From Zeus faber (lineage: Eukaryota > Chordata > Actinopteri > Zeiformes > Zeidae): a DNA stretch of 64,000 nt. The stretch lies in assembly GCA_960531495.1 (NCBI GenBank), contig OY482859.1, positions 29,879,481 through 29,943,480 of the forward strand, given 5' to 3'. The first letter of the stretch is position 1, and each line of letters begins with the position of its first letter. A model generated the notes under the pieces. The model saw nothing but the letters and a program-made list of their open reading frames with translations, did not search any database and was not told where the DNA came from. A program made the position numbers and the translations under genes. Of the stretch, positions 21,600 through 33,739 are shown piece by piece.

Positions 21600-23309
21600 C
21601 AAGTTCAAGTTCAAGTTCAAGTTCAAGAGATTATTTGTCACATACATATACATACGTTCATACATATATGCAGTGAAATGTCATGACACCCGGTGATTAC
21701 TCACAATAAGCTCTATAAATACTAAAAAATACCAAAATGTGCGTAATCGACACAAGGTGCTCGCAGTGACACAGTATGCTGTACAGTATGCTACATACAC
21801 TACAATAAAGTAGTGGAGTCTATGTGTGTGGCTCTGTGAAGGACCCCTGGTGAGGTCAGCATTGACAGTTCTTATGGCTTGTGGGAGGAAACTCTGTCTC
21901 AGTCTCTCTGTTCTCACTGTGTGACTGCTGAGGCGTTGCCTGACCACAGCAGCTGTAACAGTCCGTTGTTGGGGTGATGAGGATCCTTCATGATCCTGCG
22001 GGCTCTGCTACTACACCTCCTGGTGTATAAGTCCTGCAGGGAGGGGAGGGTAGTTCCAGTGGTACGTTCAGCTGAATGCACCCCCTTTGCAGGGCCCGCC
22101 TGTCGTGAGCAGTACAGTTCCCAAACCAGGCAGTGATGTTGCCTGTCAGGATGCTCTCCACTGCTCCACAGTGGAAGGACTTGAGGATCCTCACCAAGAT
22201 CCAGAATTTCCTCAGCTGCCTGAGGTGAGGCTCACCAGAGTGTCTGTATGTAAAGTCCATGTTAAGTCCTCTGTGATGTGGAATCCCAGGTACTTGAAGC
22301 TGCTCACCCTGTCGACAGAAATCCCATTAATCACTAGCGACGCGTGCGTCCTCGGTTGTAATCCACGCCTTAAGAGTTCAGTAGGGGGCTGAGGACGCAG
22401 CCCTGGGGGCATCCTGTGTTCAGAGTGAGGGAGCCGGACATGTGCTTCCCCACTGTAACCACCTGGGGCCGGACTGAGAGGAAGTCCAGGATCCAGGCAC
22501 ACAGCGGAGTATTCAGTCCAAACTCCTTCAGTTTTACAGCCAGTCTGGTGGGGACTATGGTATTGAAAGCTGAACTATAATCGATGAACAGCAATCTCAC
22601 GTAGGCCCCCTTCCAGCCATCCAGTTGTGTGAGCGTGGTGTGCAGTACCTTGGAAACCGCGTCATCGGTGGATCTGTTCTGCTGGTACGCGAACTGCAAT
22701 GGGTCCAAGGTGCGGTGAGCGAGGCGCAGATATAATCCTTAATCAGCCTCTCGAAACACTTCATGACCACCGAGGCGAGGGCCACCGGACGGTAGTCATT
22801 CAGGCAGGCAGGAGATCTTCGGGACAGGAACGATGGTGGACCTCATGAAGCAGGACGGGACCACTGATTCAGCCAGGGAGATGTTGAATATTGTAGTGAA
22901 CACTAGGGCTAGCTGGTTAGCACAGGTCTTCAGTACTCACCCAGATATGCCGTCTGGGCCCGCAGCTTTCCTGGTGTTCACCCGCATTAGAGCCCTTCTG
23001 ACATCATGCTCAGACACAGAGTGCGCACTCATCCCCAGCAGTGTCACTTCAATTAGCCGGCGAGCTAGCGGTGCTGTTGCCAGACTCAAACCGCGCATAA
23101 AAGGAGTTCAGTTCGTTGGCTAGGGAGGCGACGACACTCGTGGCTGGGGAGGCGCTGCTCTTGTAGTTTGTTATAGTCTGCAGCCCCTGCCACAAGCGTC
23201 TGGTGTCCCGTTGCTCCATCTGTAGCTCCACAGTCTCTCTGTACATCCGTTTAGCTTCCTTCACCTCCCTTCGCAGATTGTATGATGCCGCTTTGTAATT
23301 GTCCATATT
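21600..23309 (-). pseudogene. second LINE family (B), ORF2 remnant
   Basis: On the minus strand: SYNLRREVKEAKRMYRETVE (about 23270), [20 protein letters not shown] (about 22700), [20 protein letters not shown] (about 22580) and [19 protein letters not shown] (about 22400). The frame then jumps to HASLVINGISVDRVSSFKYL (about 22340), so the segment with the catalytic F/YADD is deleted. The 3' end at 21600-21685 is (TTCAAG)n plus the tttgtcacatacatat tail. The clade differs from the L2-type elements nearby. Confidence 0.75.
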
Positions 23310-23414
23310 TCTGGATTATTGACTGAGTGTGTGGACGGGGTTTTTAAGCCTGATGCTCGTTAGCCCAACCAATGAGCATCAGTTGTGGCTACTCAAGCCA
23401 CCCCATCCACCACA
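23310..23414 (-). mobile_element. LTR-like repeat, truncated copy (subfamily 2)
   Basis: In minus orientation it begins TGTGGTGGATGGGGTGGC and holds the GATGCTC...GAGCATC hairpin, then is cut off by the LINE-B element at 23309. It interrupts LINE-A. Confidence 0.7.
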
Positions 23415-24180
23415 GTTTATTTAAAAGAGGATGGACCACAGCATGTTTAAAAGCAGAAGGAAAAATGCCTTTCTCCCGGGAGCTGTTTATAACTGATAAT
23501 ATACTGGGTCCAATTGTGTCAATCACCTCTTTAAGAAATGTGGTGGGGATAATATCGAGGCTGCACGTGGTTAATTCCATTTCCGGTACTTTCTCTTCCT
23601 ACACTTTTTAGGTCCTGGGTGGATTAATTTAGCCAGGGCTGTGATGTTTTGTTTGACTTTTGTCTTTGTATGTGGTGACAGAGTCCAGGGAAGTCAGACA
23701 CGTCATTAAAATGGAGACAAGCTCCTCTGTGTTAAAATCTTGATAAATGGCAGTTAAAGGCAAAGCAGCAGAAATTAAAAGCTGAGAAAACTTGCTCGCT
23801 GACATAGAGTTAAAAACATGGCGGCAGACAGGATTGTGAATGATAAAAAATTGTGACCACACTGAATAAAACCTCTTTGTGATCTTACACACAGATATCC
23901 TTTGTCTCAATGTTTTCAGGGCTGAGACCACTGTACAGTACTCAGTCAAGGGTGTGGCCCTCAGAATGTGTAGGTTCTCGTACTGCTTGAGGGAGGTTAA
24001 AAGAGTCGAGAACCTCCATAAAATAAGTAATTAAAGTTTGGCTGGGTCAGCAGACATGTATGTTAAAATCACCTAAAATCAGAATTTTGTCATAATTTGA
24101 CATAAATTGATATAACAACTCAGCAACTCCTTGGTTAAATATTTGGTCAAGGCAGTCTGTAAACTATTAAAATTATGACG
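23415..24180 (-). pseudogene. LINE-A, linker and early RT region
   Basis: On the minus strand: MSASKFSQLLISAALPLTAI (about 23800), FNTEELVSILMTCLTSLDSV (about 23730) and LDIIPTTFLKEVIDTIGPSI followed by PSAFKHAVVHPLLN (about 23500). This is the part upstream of RT that continues at 19803-19962 once the intervening insertions are removed. Confidence 0.65.
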
Positions 24181-24699
24181 GGGTCCTTAGAATTGAACAT
24201 AAAATCAAGATGTTCAAATGATGCGAAACTGCTATGTTAGATGGGAGTGCTTTTAAAATAATTTCTAAAGATAACAGCACCCCCCCAATAAGAGGACTGC
24301 AGTGTCCCTGACTTAACCAAGTCTAAGAGTAAGGGGGCGTGATAATGAGCGTGCTACCATAGGTTTATGAAGGGAAATTATGGTTGTTATCGTGGAAGGT
24401 TGTGAAGGTTGTGATGTTGACGATGCTTGTGGCGTATATTGTACCTCTAAACAATGTTATGTCAAAACTACTGTAAACAGTATGCGAGTCTATTTGCTGG
24501 TGGAGAGCGCCGCAGGTAGATGTCTCCTTGAATGTGGTCCTCATCCGTCCCGATCCAAGTAGCTTGCACCAGCCTGACCAGAGCAAAAGAGTGCAAACGA
24601 TATGGATCAGTGCTTAAGGGTGAAGGCAGGGTGAAAGGCAAGCTAATAGGACGGGTGTGGTTAACCAAAATGAAGACTGTAAAAATTTGTCTTGGGCCT

Positions 24700-25440
24700 T
24701 GATTTAAACATTTCAACAGAAGTCACAGCTCGGATTTCCGCAGGTACAGTATTCCAGAGTAGCGGGGCCCGGAGAGAGAATGCTCATGAACCAGCAAACT
24801 ACTTTTTAACTCTCAGAATCGCTTAAAGACCAGCATGTTGTGAGTGTAAGGCTTGAGATGGTATATAAGGTACCACTAAGTCAGTGAGATAGGAAGGTGA
24901 TAGGCCCTGTACTATTTTATAGGTAAGTATCAAAACCTTAAAGTCACATCTTAGGTAAACCGGGAGCCATTGCAAGGAAGCCAGTATTGGGGTAATATGA
25001 TCAAAGTTTCTAATACTGGTCAAGATTGTAGATGCAGCGTTTTGTACCAACTAAGGGCTTTTAATTCTAGACATGGGAAGGCCAGAGAGCAACACATTAC
25101 ATTAATCTAGACAGGATGTTACAAATGTATGGACTATGGTCTTCGCATCACTCATGGATAGAATGGCCCTATCTTAGCAATATTGTGAAGAGGAAAGAAT
25201 GCAGTTCTGGTAATGTCTTAATCTGCAGTTGAAATGAGAGAGTGGGATCAAATATAACTCCAATTGTTTTTACTGAGTTACTTTGGGTAATAGTACAGCT
25301 ATTAAAGTTCAGAGTGGTATCCTTCAACAGGTGCCTGTGTCCGGCGGGACCAATAACCAGTATCTCTTTTCTAAGTGTTGAGAAGCAAGAAATTACAAGA
25401 CATCCACTGTTTGATTTCATTAAGAAACACCTCTAGGTTT
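24700..25440 (-). pseudogene. LINE-C (minus), C-terminal ORF2 part
   Basis: On the minus strand: NSVKTIGVIFDPTLSFQLQI (about 25270), then VQNAASTILTSIRNFDHITP and ILASLQWLPVYLRCDFKVLI (about 25000). It is cut at 25440 by a plus-strand L2 element; the upstream half resumes at 27526. Confidence 0.75.
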
Positions 25441-27525
25441 TTATGGTGCCACTGACTCTCTCTGCTCCACCTTGAGCTCATGTCTGGATAGCCTGTGTCC
25501 ACTATCCACCAGACCTGCTCGATCAACCCAGTCGCACCCTTGGCTGACTGACACCCTCCGGACAACGCGCACTGACCTCAGAGCAGCCGAGAGGAAATGG
25601 CAAAAATCCAAAACAATTGAAGATCTTGCAAGCTACCAGACACTGCTGTCCCCCTTCTCTTCCAGCATCACTGCTGCTAAGAAGGCCTTCTTCAACGATA
25701 GGATCAATGGTGCCACAGACACACGTAAGTTATTCGCCACCTTCAAGTCTCTGCTTTACTCTCCACCACCTCCCCCAGCTACTAACCTCACTGCTAACTG
25801 CCTTGCCTCCTTTTTTACTAACAAAGTGGCAGCCATCAGCAGCCAATTCACTAAACAACTTACTCACAACCTGTCTTCTCCAGCCCTAGGCTCATCGTTC
25901 CCTGGTTTCACCCCCCTCGCTGAAAGTGAGGTATCTAAACTACTAACATGTAGCCGTCCTACTACCTGTCCGCTAGATCCGATCCCATCTAACCTCCTTC
26001 AAGCCATATCACCGACTATCACCCCGGCAATCACACATATGATTAATTCTTCCCTAACTTCCGGCACTTTCCCTTCCGCTTTCAAAGTGGCTTGGGTCGC
26101 ACCACTGCTCAAAAAACCCTCACTTGATCCCAATCAAGTAGAAAACTATCGGTCGGTCTCTCTCCTCCCATTCCTTTCCAAAACCTTAGAGAGGACGGTC
26201 TCTAGACAGGTTACAGAATACCTGTCAAGAAACAACCTTCTCGATACACTTCAATCTGGCTTCAAAAGTGGTCACTCCACCGAAACAGCCCTGTTGTCTG
26301 TGACAGAGGCCTTAAAAACTGCTAGAGCTGCTGCCGAATCCTCGGTTCTCATTCTGCTAGACTTATCAGCTGCTTTTGACACTGTCAATCACAGCATACT
26401 CCTGTCCATACTCTCAAGTATGGGCATAACGGGCAGTGCACTTTCCTGGTTCGAATCTTACCTTACTGGGCGCTCGTTCAGTGCGACATGGCAAGGCCAG
26501 CTGTCTGTGCCTCACAACCTCACCACAGGGGTGCCCCAAGGCTCGGTGCTAGGACCCCTCCTCTTTGCCATATACACCACCTCACTGGGCCCGATCATCC
26601 GCTCACATGGCTTTTCATATCACTGCTATGCGGATGATACTCAGCTCTATCTGTCCTTCCCGCCCGACGACCCCACTGTCTCGACGCAGATTTCGGATTG
26701 TCTCGCTGACATCCACATGGATGAAGGATTATCATCTTCAACTAAATCTGGCGAAAACGGAACTGCTGGTCTTCCCGGCCAAACAAGGTATTTATCACAA
26801 CATTGATATTAAAATCGACTCTCTATCCCTTGTTCCTATCAAGGCTGCAAGGAATCTTGGTGTCATTATTGATGACCAACTGACATTCTCGGACCATGTT
26901 GCCGCCGTCTCCCGGTACCGTCCTCTTCGCACTACTCAACATCCGAAAAGTTAGGCCTTACCTGACCCAATATGCCACTGAACTGCTGGTACAAACCTTG
27001 GTGATGTCCCGTCTCGACTCTTAACAGGCTTGCCGGCCTGTGCGGTGAAGCCACTACAGATAATACAGAATGCGGCGGCGCGACTGGTGTTCAACCAGCC
27101 AAAGAGGGCACATGTCACTCCGCTGCTCATCGAGCTCCACTGGTTATCTGTAGCCGCTCGCATCAAGTTCAAGTCTCTTATGCTGGCCTACAGAGTGATT
27201 GCTGGGAATGCTCCCGCCTACTTAAATGCTCTTGTAAGAGCACATGTTGCCCCCCGGATGCTGCGCTCGTCAAATGAGCGTTGCCTGGCTCTGCCGGCCA
27301 TACAGCCACGGCAATCCAGGCTATTCTCATTTGTAGTTCCACATTGGTGGAACGAGCTGCCAAAAATGACCAGAGCAGGGAACTCCCTCTCTGTCTTTAA
27401 GAAGCACTTGAAGACCCAGCTCTTCAGTGAGTACCTCCTCTCCTAACCTACAATTACTTAGCACTACTTAGCAGTATTTATTGTTACACTAATGTCTCTG
27501 TCGCAATGTAGCTTGAGTACTTGTT
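25441..27525 (+). pseudogene. L2-type LINE, 5'-truncated ORF2 with intact YADD motif
   Basis: The longest retroelement frame in the window is 25472-26806. Landmarks are HPWLTDTLRTTRTDLRAAER (linker), LLKKPSLDPNQVENYRSVSL (RT start), [40 protein letters not shown], and [11 protein letters not shown] with both catalytic Asp. A frameshift near 26715 moves the frame to LQLNLAKTELLVFPAKQ (about 26750), and a small deletion near 27020 moves it to LQIIQNAAARLVFNQPKRAH (about 27060), ending near 27443. The endonuclease is absent. It is inserted in opposite orientation into LINE-C. Confidence 0.85.
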
Positions 27526-29530
27526 GAGTCCCACATGGATCAGTACTTGTACCAAGTACTGATCCGTGTGGGACTCCACAAGTAACATTACAATACCCAG
27601 AGGTCACATTGCCATGAATTACACAGTATGTCCACTCTGAAAGATAAGATCTAAACCAAGAAAGTGCCAAACTTCTAATGTCAATACGCGTGTCAAGGCG
27701 ATCTAACAGTAGGTTATGACCAACAGCATAAAAAGCAGCACTTATATTATATATTATATATTATATATTATATAATATATTATCTGCTTGAAAATTCATC
27801 TAAGGAGCTTGAGTAGTGGCCAGGAAGATGGTAGATCACTGCTAAGTAGATAGTCAGTGGTGTTGAGGACCGCATAACAAGAGCCTCAAATGTTTTAGTC
27901 AATGTTCAATTGAGGATTGAGGCTAAGATTAGATTTAAAGATAAGGGCAACACCACCTCCTTTCTAGGATGAACGCGTAACATTGGAGTTACCATAGTTT
28001 AGTGGAGAAGATTTGTTTAGTGGTAAGATATCGTTTAGCTTTAACCAAGTCTTCCATAGACTCATCATATTGGGGTCTTTGTCTCTGATCAAATCATTAA
28101 CTAACAATGCTTTGGAGGGGAGTGATCTGATATTCATTAGACTATTTCTCCTTTAAGTAGTCTGATCAATGCCCTTTACCCCCATTCCCTCCCTGGTATT
28201 AATTTTAGTAAGATTGCATTGTTTAGAGCCTGATTTATAATTCGAGGAACCATAAATGCAGCGGGAAATTGAGGAGATTAGATTAAATGCAACTAATTGT
28301 CATTGCATCTGGTAGGAACTGCCGAGTGATCTACAAACACTGTGATTAAGACAGATGAGAGGAAGGATGATTAAATGCCTCACACAGTACTCCATCAGTC
28401 TGTACTACATCAGTCTGTCTGGCAGGATCTGTCTTCTCTAGTACTCTTTGCAGGTTACTACTGTCCTGCGTAATACTAGCTAATCTGGCAGACTCTACAC
28501 CCTCTGAGGGTGTAGCATGTGCAGGCTTGCATTTAGCCTGCCCTACCTTGGCTAGGCTCGGGTCCACACCCTTTAAAGTGGTACTACCAGGCTCTCTACT
28601 TAATTGTGTCCCAACCTGCTCTCGAGTGAGATGTCATGCTTGACTCAAACATTTATCTATGTTCCTAGAAAGAGTGACGGTGCCTTCCCTGTTAGGGTGA
28701 AGGCCATCCATCCTCAGAAGGTCGAGTCACCCCCAAAAGGAGGGCCAGTTATCTCCTGATCTCTGCAGAACTTAGCCAGCCACCAGTTAAGCGAGACTAA
28801 TCTACTGAACCCTTACCGTTGCCTCTCGTAGGCAAGGGACCAGAGATGATTACTCAATGCCGACTCATCTTTCTGGCTAGATCACAAGTTCTAGCTATGT
28901 TACTCTTTGTGATCTCTGGTTGCCTTATCCTCACAACATTAGAGCCGACATGAATTACTATATCAGAATAGCTGTGTGCCTGTTTCTTATGGCTGTTCCT
29001 GTTGCTTGCCAACACTCTAAGATTAGTTTCAATGACGGATGCTCTGGCCCCAGGTAAACACACTAATGGCGCTGGCCTTCTAAGCTTGACGTGGTGGGTG
29101 ATGGAGTCACCTCTGACTAAGGTGCTGGAGCCATGAGGGCTAGCTGTTACAGGACTCGCTAAAGGGGAAAATCTGTTGGAAACCAACAGGCTCTCCGCAG
29201 CTAGCCAGCGCTTAGGTCTAATGCTAGCCTGGCTAGTGGGCCGGCTACGACCCACGCTATCGGGGTGCCCGTCACATCTAAAGTTATCAGATTACTCTGC
29301 ACTAACTGACACTGCCCTCTAGCAGGGACAACCTCTCAAGGAGCAGGGTACACGAGGAACGCAAGTCCATACTCACCGCTGTGTCAGAGCAGCACACAGC
29401 GGGTCAGTGTGTTTATAGCTTGTAGGCGCTTAGATGCTAGCCACTGTAGCTTGTAGCAGGTGTAGCTGGTCGCCGGTGTAGTCCGAGGTTTGCGGAGCTT
29501 CACCAACACACTAAGGGGGGGAATTCGAGA
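27526..29530 (-). pseudogene. LINE-C (minus), ORF1 with esterase remnant and RT start
   Basis: The minus strand gives ALSWFRSYLSEWTYCVIHGN and CGVPHGSVLG (27560-27670), an RT fragment. Upstream, at 28850-29255, is ORF1-like text: HSYSDIVIHVGSNVVRIRQP then EITKSNIARTCDLARKMSRH, and further on MDGLHPNR at about 28700. IVIHVGSNxVR and DGLHPN are the GxND- and DxxH-type blocks of the SGNH/esterase domain known in ORF1 of CR1/L2 LINEs. Many stops occur. Confidence 0.65.
27744..27782. repeat. AT-only tandem repeat
   Basis: Units of ATTATAT repeated with a local palindrome (tatataatatatta). Confidence 0.85.
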
Positions 29531-30959
29531 GATGGAAGAAAAAGACTAGCAGATAACTGTAGATTTAAGTACATTACAGAAAACAGGAGCCCCGAACAAG
29601 AACAAGCAGTTAAACAAGTTGATTCAAGCAGAATCAAAAGCTAATGTATATTAAACAATTTTTTGAAGCTATGATTTGTAAAAATTGTGAATGAATGTAC
29701 AACGGATTCCAAATTATTATGCAAATGATATTTTTCTCTGATTTTCCTAAATAGTCGATGCAAATGACAGCCAGTATAATTTTCAAGTCATCAACTGTTA
29801 GGGTATAATTCAAATGTTATTGATCAAACCTCCAAATGATAACAGCATTTTTTTCAAAAATAAAAAACTCAAAATGCACTGTTCAAAATTATTATGCACA
29901 ACAGAGTTTCAAAACTTTTTATAGGTTGTAAAGAACTGAAAATGGTCATTTGTTGAATTTGCAGCATTAGGAGTTTTTTATTTACTGAAATCAAAAGCTA
30001 TTTCAATCAAAAACATCTTAACAGGCCAAGTTACATGTTAACATAGGACCCCTTCTCTGATATCAACTTCACAATTCTTGCATCCATTGAACTTGTAAGT
30101 TTTTGGAGAGTTTCTGCTTGAATTTCTTTGCAGGATGTCAGAATAGCCTCCCAGAGCTGCTGTTTCGATGCAAACTGCCTCCCACCCTCCTAGAACTCTT
30201 GCTTGAGGATGCTCCAAAGGTTCTCAATAGTGTAGTAGTGGTCAGGGGAGGATGGGGGCCACACCATGAGTATCTCTCCTTTGCTGCCCATAGCAGCCAA
30301 TGACACAGAGGTATTCTTTGCAGCATGAGATGGTGCATTGTCATCCATGAAGATGATTTTTCTACTGAAGGCACGGTTCTTCTTTTTGTACCATGGAAGA
30401 AAGTGGTGAGTCAGAAACTCTATATACTTTGCACAGGTCATTGACACACCTTCAGGGACCCTAAAGGGGCCTACCAGCTCTTCCCCATGAGTCCGGCCCA
30501 AAACATGACTCCGCCACCTCCTTGCTGACGTCTCAGCCTTGTTGGGACACCAACCATCCACTACTCCATCCATCTGAACCATCCAGGGTTGCATAGCACT
30601 CATCAGTCAACAAGACTGTTTGAAAATGAGTCTTCATGTATTTCTGGGCCCACTGCAACCGTTTCTGCTTGTGAGCATTGGTTAGGGGTGGCCGAATAGG
30701 AGGTTTATGCACAACTGCAAGCCTCTGGAGGATCCTACACCTTGATGTTCACGGGACTCCAGAGGCACCAGCAGCTTCAAATACTTACAGTATTTGCTGC
30801 TTTGTAATGGCATTTTAGCAGCTGCTCTCTTAATCCGATGAATTTGTCTGACAGAAACTTTCCTCATTATGCCTATATCTGCATGAACCCGTCTGTGCTC
30901 TGAATCAGCCACAAATCTCTTCACAGTACAATGATCATGTTTAAGTTTTTGTGAAATAT

Positions 30960-31650
30960 GTCGTTATGGGTGTGGGTTGGGGTGTGGGGGGCGGCTGTTG
31001 GCCTTTTGCTTCTGCGGTGTGGCTTCTCTGCGGCGGGCGCCCCGGTTGCTGGGGGTGGCGGAGGGCCTGTATACCTGGCCTGTACACCCCCCATCACATA
31101 ACATCGAGGTGCCCCGTGCTGGGCACATGCTGCTACGTGTATGGGCACTTGGCACTCACGGCAGGTGGGGCATCTCGTCGGCTGTGGTGGGGCGGGCCCC
31201 CCCTTGTGCGGGGCGTGGGTGGGCATGGGGGTCCTGCCAGCTTGCCCGTGGGGCGGGCGGGGTGTCGGTCTGTCGCTGTGGGGCCGGGATCTGGGCCCGT
31301 GGTCCGTGCCTTGTGCCCGTGGCCTGGGTTCTGCGCCACCGGCTGCGTCTTGTGCCTGCACCCGGGGGTTGGTTGTATGGGTGCGCCCCTGGGGTGTGGG
31401 GTCTCCTCGTGCTCCCTGGAACTGGGTCATGCTCCTCGGGGCAGAGTGTGGGGGTTGCTCCATGGCCCTCTGGCTTCTCTGGGGGGCAGGGCAGGGTATT
31501 CAGGGCTTTCCTGCAGCCGTACAGTGTCCATGGGGCTGTGGAGTTCGGGGGGCTTCGGGCCCCTTCCGCTGCTTAGAGGCGCCGCGACATATTACCGACC
31601 TTCTACACCAATACCGATGGGGATAACTCATGTACACTCACCGGTGGACT

Positions 31651-31710
<60 letters not shown>

Positions 31711-32139
31711 GCTTCAAGTGCACACCAGCACCCTCCTGGTTGCATTCCTCTCCTTTCCTCCCTCATTTGCTGCCATAATTTTGACAGGAAGAGGCCACGT
31801 GACCAGTTGTAGTTCCAGTTTTTTTTGTCTCACTGTGGTGATTCTCCCCCTCTTGGAGTGGTGACCAGTTGTTTATAGACCCAAACATGATAAATAGTTC
31901 TCCAAAGAGGGGGGGTGGTGGTGGCTCTCCATAACCAAAAACTGTGCTCTTGTCATTCTACAGGTCGTCCACAGGACAGAGTAATTGCAGCAGTTCTTTA
32001 TGATTTAAGAATTAATAAAGAGTTGCATTGCAGGTTGAGAACTTGCACTCCACTTGCAGACTAACTCTGTCCTAGATGCAATGGCATACAATTACTCTTG
32101 TGTTGTATGCCCAGCATGCTGACAGAATTGGTAAAAAAA
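30960..32139 (+). mobile_element. GC-rich retroposon with poly(A) and 17-bp target duplication
   Basis: The 17-mer AAGTTTTTGTGAAATAT occurs directly before (30943-30959) and after (32140-32156) this 1180-bp block, which ends in a run of A. That is the mark of target-primed retroposition. The first ~660 bp is strikingly GC- and G-rich, followed by a (CA)n tract (31651-31708) and an ordinary 3' part. Open frames of up to 275 codons run through the GC-rich part on the plus strand, but they have low-complexity Gly/Trp/Cys-rich content in three overlapping frames, so I do not call a protein. Confidence 0.75.
31651..31708. repeat. (CA)n microsatellite inside the retroposon
   Basis: About 58 bp of uninterrupted CA. 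Confidence 0.95.
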
Positions 32140-32641
32140 AAGTTTTTGTGAAATATCTAATGTTTTCATACCTTGTCCAAGGCTAGGACAAGGTAAGAAT
32201 TGTCTATGTGATGCTTTTCGGCAGCAGAGAGATCCTTTTCCTTTCCCATATTGCTTGAAACCTTTGGCCTGCTTAATAATGCGGAACGTCCTTCTTAAGT
32301 AGTTTTCCTTTAATTGGGCTCACCTGGCAAACTAATTATCACAGATGTCTGAGATTGATTTCCGTGATCCAAAGAGCCCTGAGACACAATACCATCCATG
32401 AGTTCAATTGAAAAACAAAAAATGTAATGTTTATGACACTTAAATGCAATTTGCATAATGATTTGGAACGCGGTGTAAAGTAGTTCAAGTGATACAATCA
32501 CCAAATAGCAGAAATCACCAGAGCGCAACACTCGTTGTCTCCAATCAGGTAACCATCATGAAACTCTTACATTCCACCTGATAGATTCTCAACTACTGGT
32601 GATCTTGGGTTTCCCTTGGCTCCTGACACATAATCCACAGA

Positions 32642-33245
32642 TTGACTGGGGAGTGGGTTCCATTCTATAATGGAGTTCATATTGCTACTCACTATGCCTC
32701 AGATTTGTCTCCTGTCACTAGTTCTCCTCCCGCAGAATTTCCTGACCTCTCTGGGATACCTCCTGAGTACTTGCCACTGAAGGAGGTGTCAACAAAGCTT
32801 GGACCACCTTGCTTCCACCTCATCGGCCCTACGACTGCAGTATTGAATTTCTTCCTGGTTCTTTGCCCCCGAGGGGCGGACTATACTGTATATGATATGT
32901 TTTCAGAGACTTTATTATATTTATGTATTTGTTTTTGTCTACCTGAATCATATCCTTATGTTCTCAAGATATGAGCAGAAACACGTCTGCCATGTCAAGT
33001 GGGTTTTACAGAGGCTTCTGGAGAACAAGCATGTAGCATGTAGCCAGGACTCTTTGCCTTTCATGTGGGAATCCATGGATCAGGACACCAGGCAGTTTGT
33101 GGCCACATGTCCTGTATGCTCACAGATCAGGAACTCCCATCAAGCCCCAACTGGTCTCCTCCAGCCTCTGCCGATTCCCCGTTGTCTGTGGTCCCTCGTC
33201 GCTGGACTTCGTCACTGCCGCCCCCCTTACCCCCGGGGGGGTTCT
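32642..33245 (+). pseudogene. Ty3/gypsy pol remnant (RT start, RT end, integrase zinc finger)
   Basis: Text such as [20 protein letters not shown] (about 32755) matches the linker before gypsy RT. ILMFSRYEQKHVCHVKWVLQ (about 32950) matches the region after the catalytic DD block. SMDQDTRQFVATCPVCSQIR followed by PTGLLQPLPIP (about 33075) matches the integrase zinc finger (C-x2-C visible). Most of RT and integrase is deleted. A polypurine-like ggggggg precedes the LTR. Confidence 0.75.
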
Positions 33246-33679
33246 GCCATGAATTCTCCCTGATCTCCCAGTATTTATATGTGTTTTCATGTTTTAATTT
33301 CATCTGGGCGTTTTCTCATGCCATGACACTTGACAGCTTTGCCTGTCACTCCCTTCCCTTCACCTGGTTTCCCCCGCCTGCAGATCATTCCCTCGTTAGT
33401 CCTTCAGTATAAATACCAGTCCATTTTCCTTTATTCTCTGCCAGATTCTCTCTTGCAATGCGCTGAGCTTTCCCGCACTACCTGTTTCCTGTACCTTCCG
33501 CCCGAACCTCTGCCTGGACCCTGATTCTCTGCCGGATAAATTTGCCTTCTCTGACTGATCTCCTGGTTTTGACCTCTGCCTGTATTTTTAAATAAACTTT
33601 GTGGATTTTGACTTCTTACCTGATTGTTTTTGTGTCGTGCATATGGGTTCACATCCGTTCTGAGTCAGTGAACATAACA
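33246..33679 (+). mobile_element. Ty3/gypsy 3' LTR
   Basis: Starts tgccatgaattctccctgat and ends about gtgaacataaca. It includes a TATA-like tataaatacc and the polyadenylation signal aaataaac (about 33590). It resembles the interrupted LTR at 17112-17838. Confidence 0.65.
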
Positions 33680-33739
33680 GCATGATTTGCAAACTTTTCT
33701 TTCCCCGGTATAGCACAAAAAGTTTCCTGTTTTCAAAAA

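Larger units (their letters stand above)
30036..32249 (-). pseudogene. Tc1/mariner-like transposase, broken
   Basis: The minus strand starts MGKGKDLSAAEKHHID (32249). After the insertion it resumes TVKRFVADSEHRRVHADIGI (about 30930), the helix-turn-helix region, and then the catalytic core with IIFMDDNAPSHAAKNTSVSL (about 30340) and IENLWSILKQEF (about 30200). DDE-type Asp residues and the terminal Glu are visible, but frameshifts and the insertion destroy it. Confidence 0.8.
29700..32475 (-). mobile_element. Tc1/mariner-like element interrupted by a retroposon
   Basis: TIRs: the left end starts CAACGGATTCCAAATTATTA (29700); the right end read on the minus strand starts CACCGCGTTCCAAATCATTA (32475). 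Both are flanked by TA. The interior encodes a broken transposase on the minus strand and carries a 1180-bp insertion at 30960-32139. Confidence 0.85.

Noticed and set aside
30951-31778. 275-codon open frame on the plus strand
   Set aside because: It lies in a G-rich retroposon with three overlapping long frames, Gly/Trp/Cys/Val-rich low-complexity content and a run through the CA repeat (His-Thr repeats). No domain or splice context was seen.
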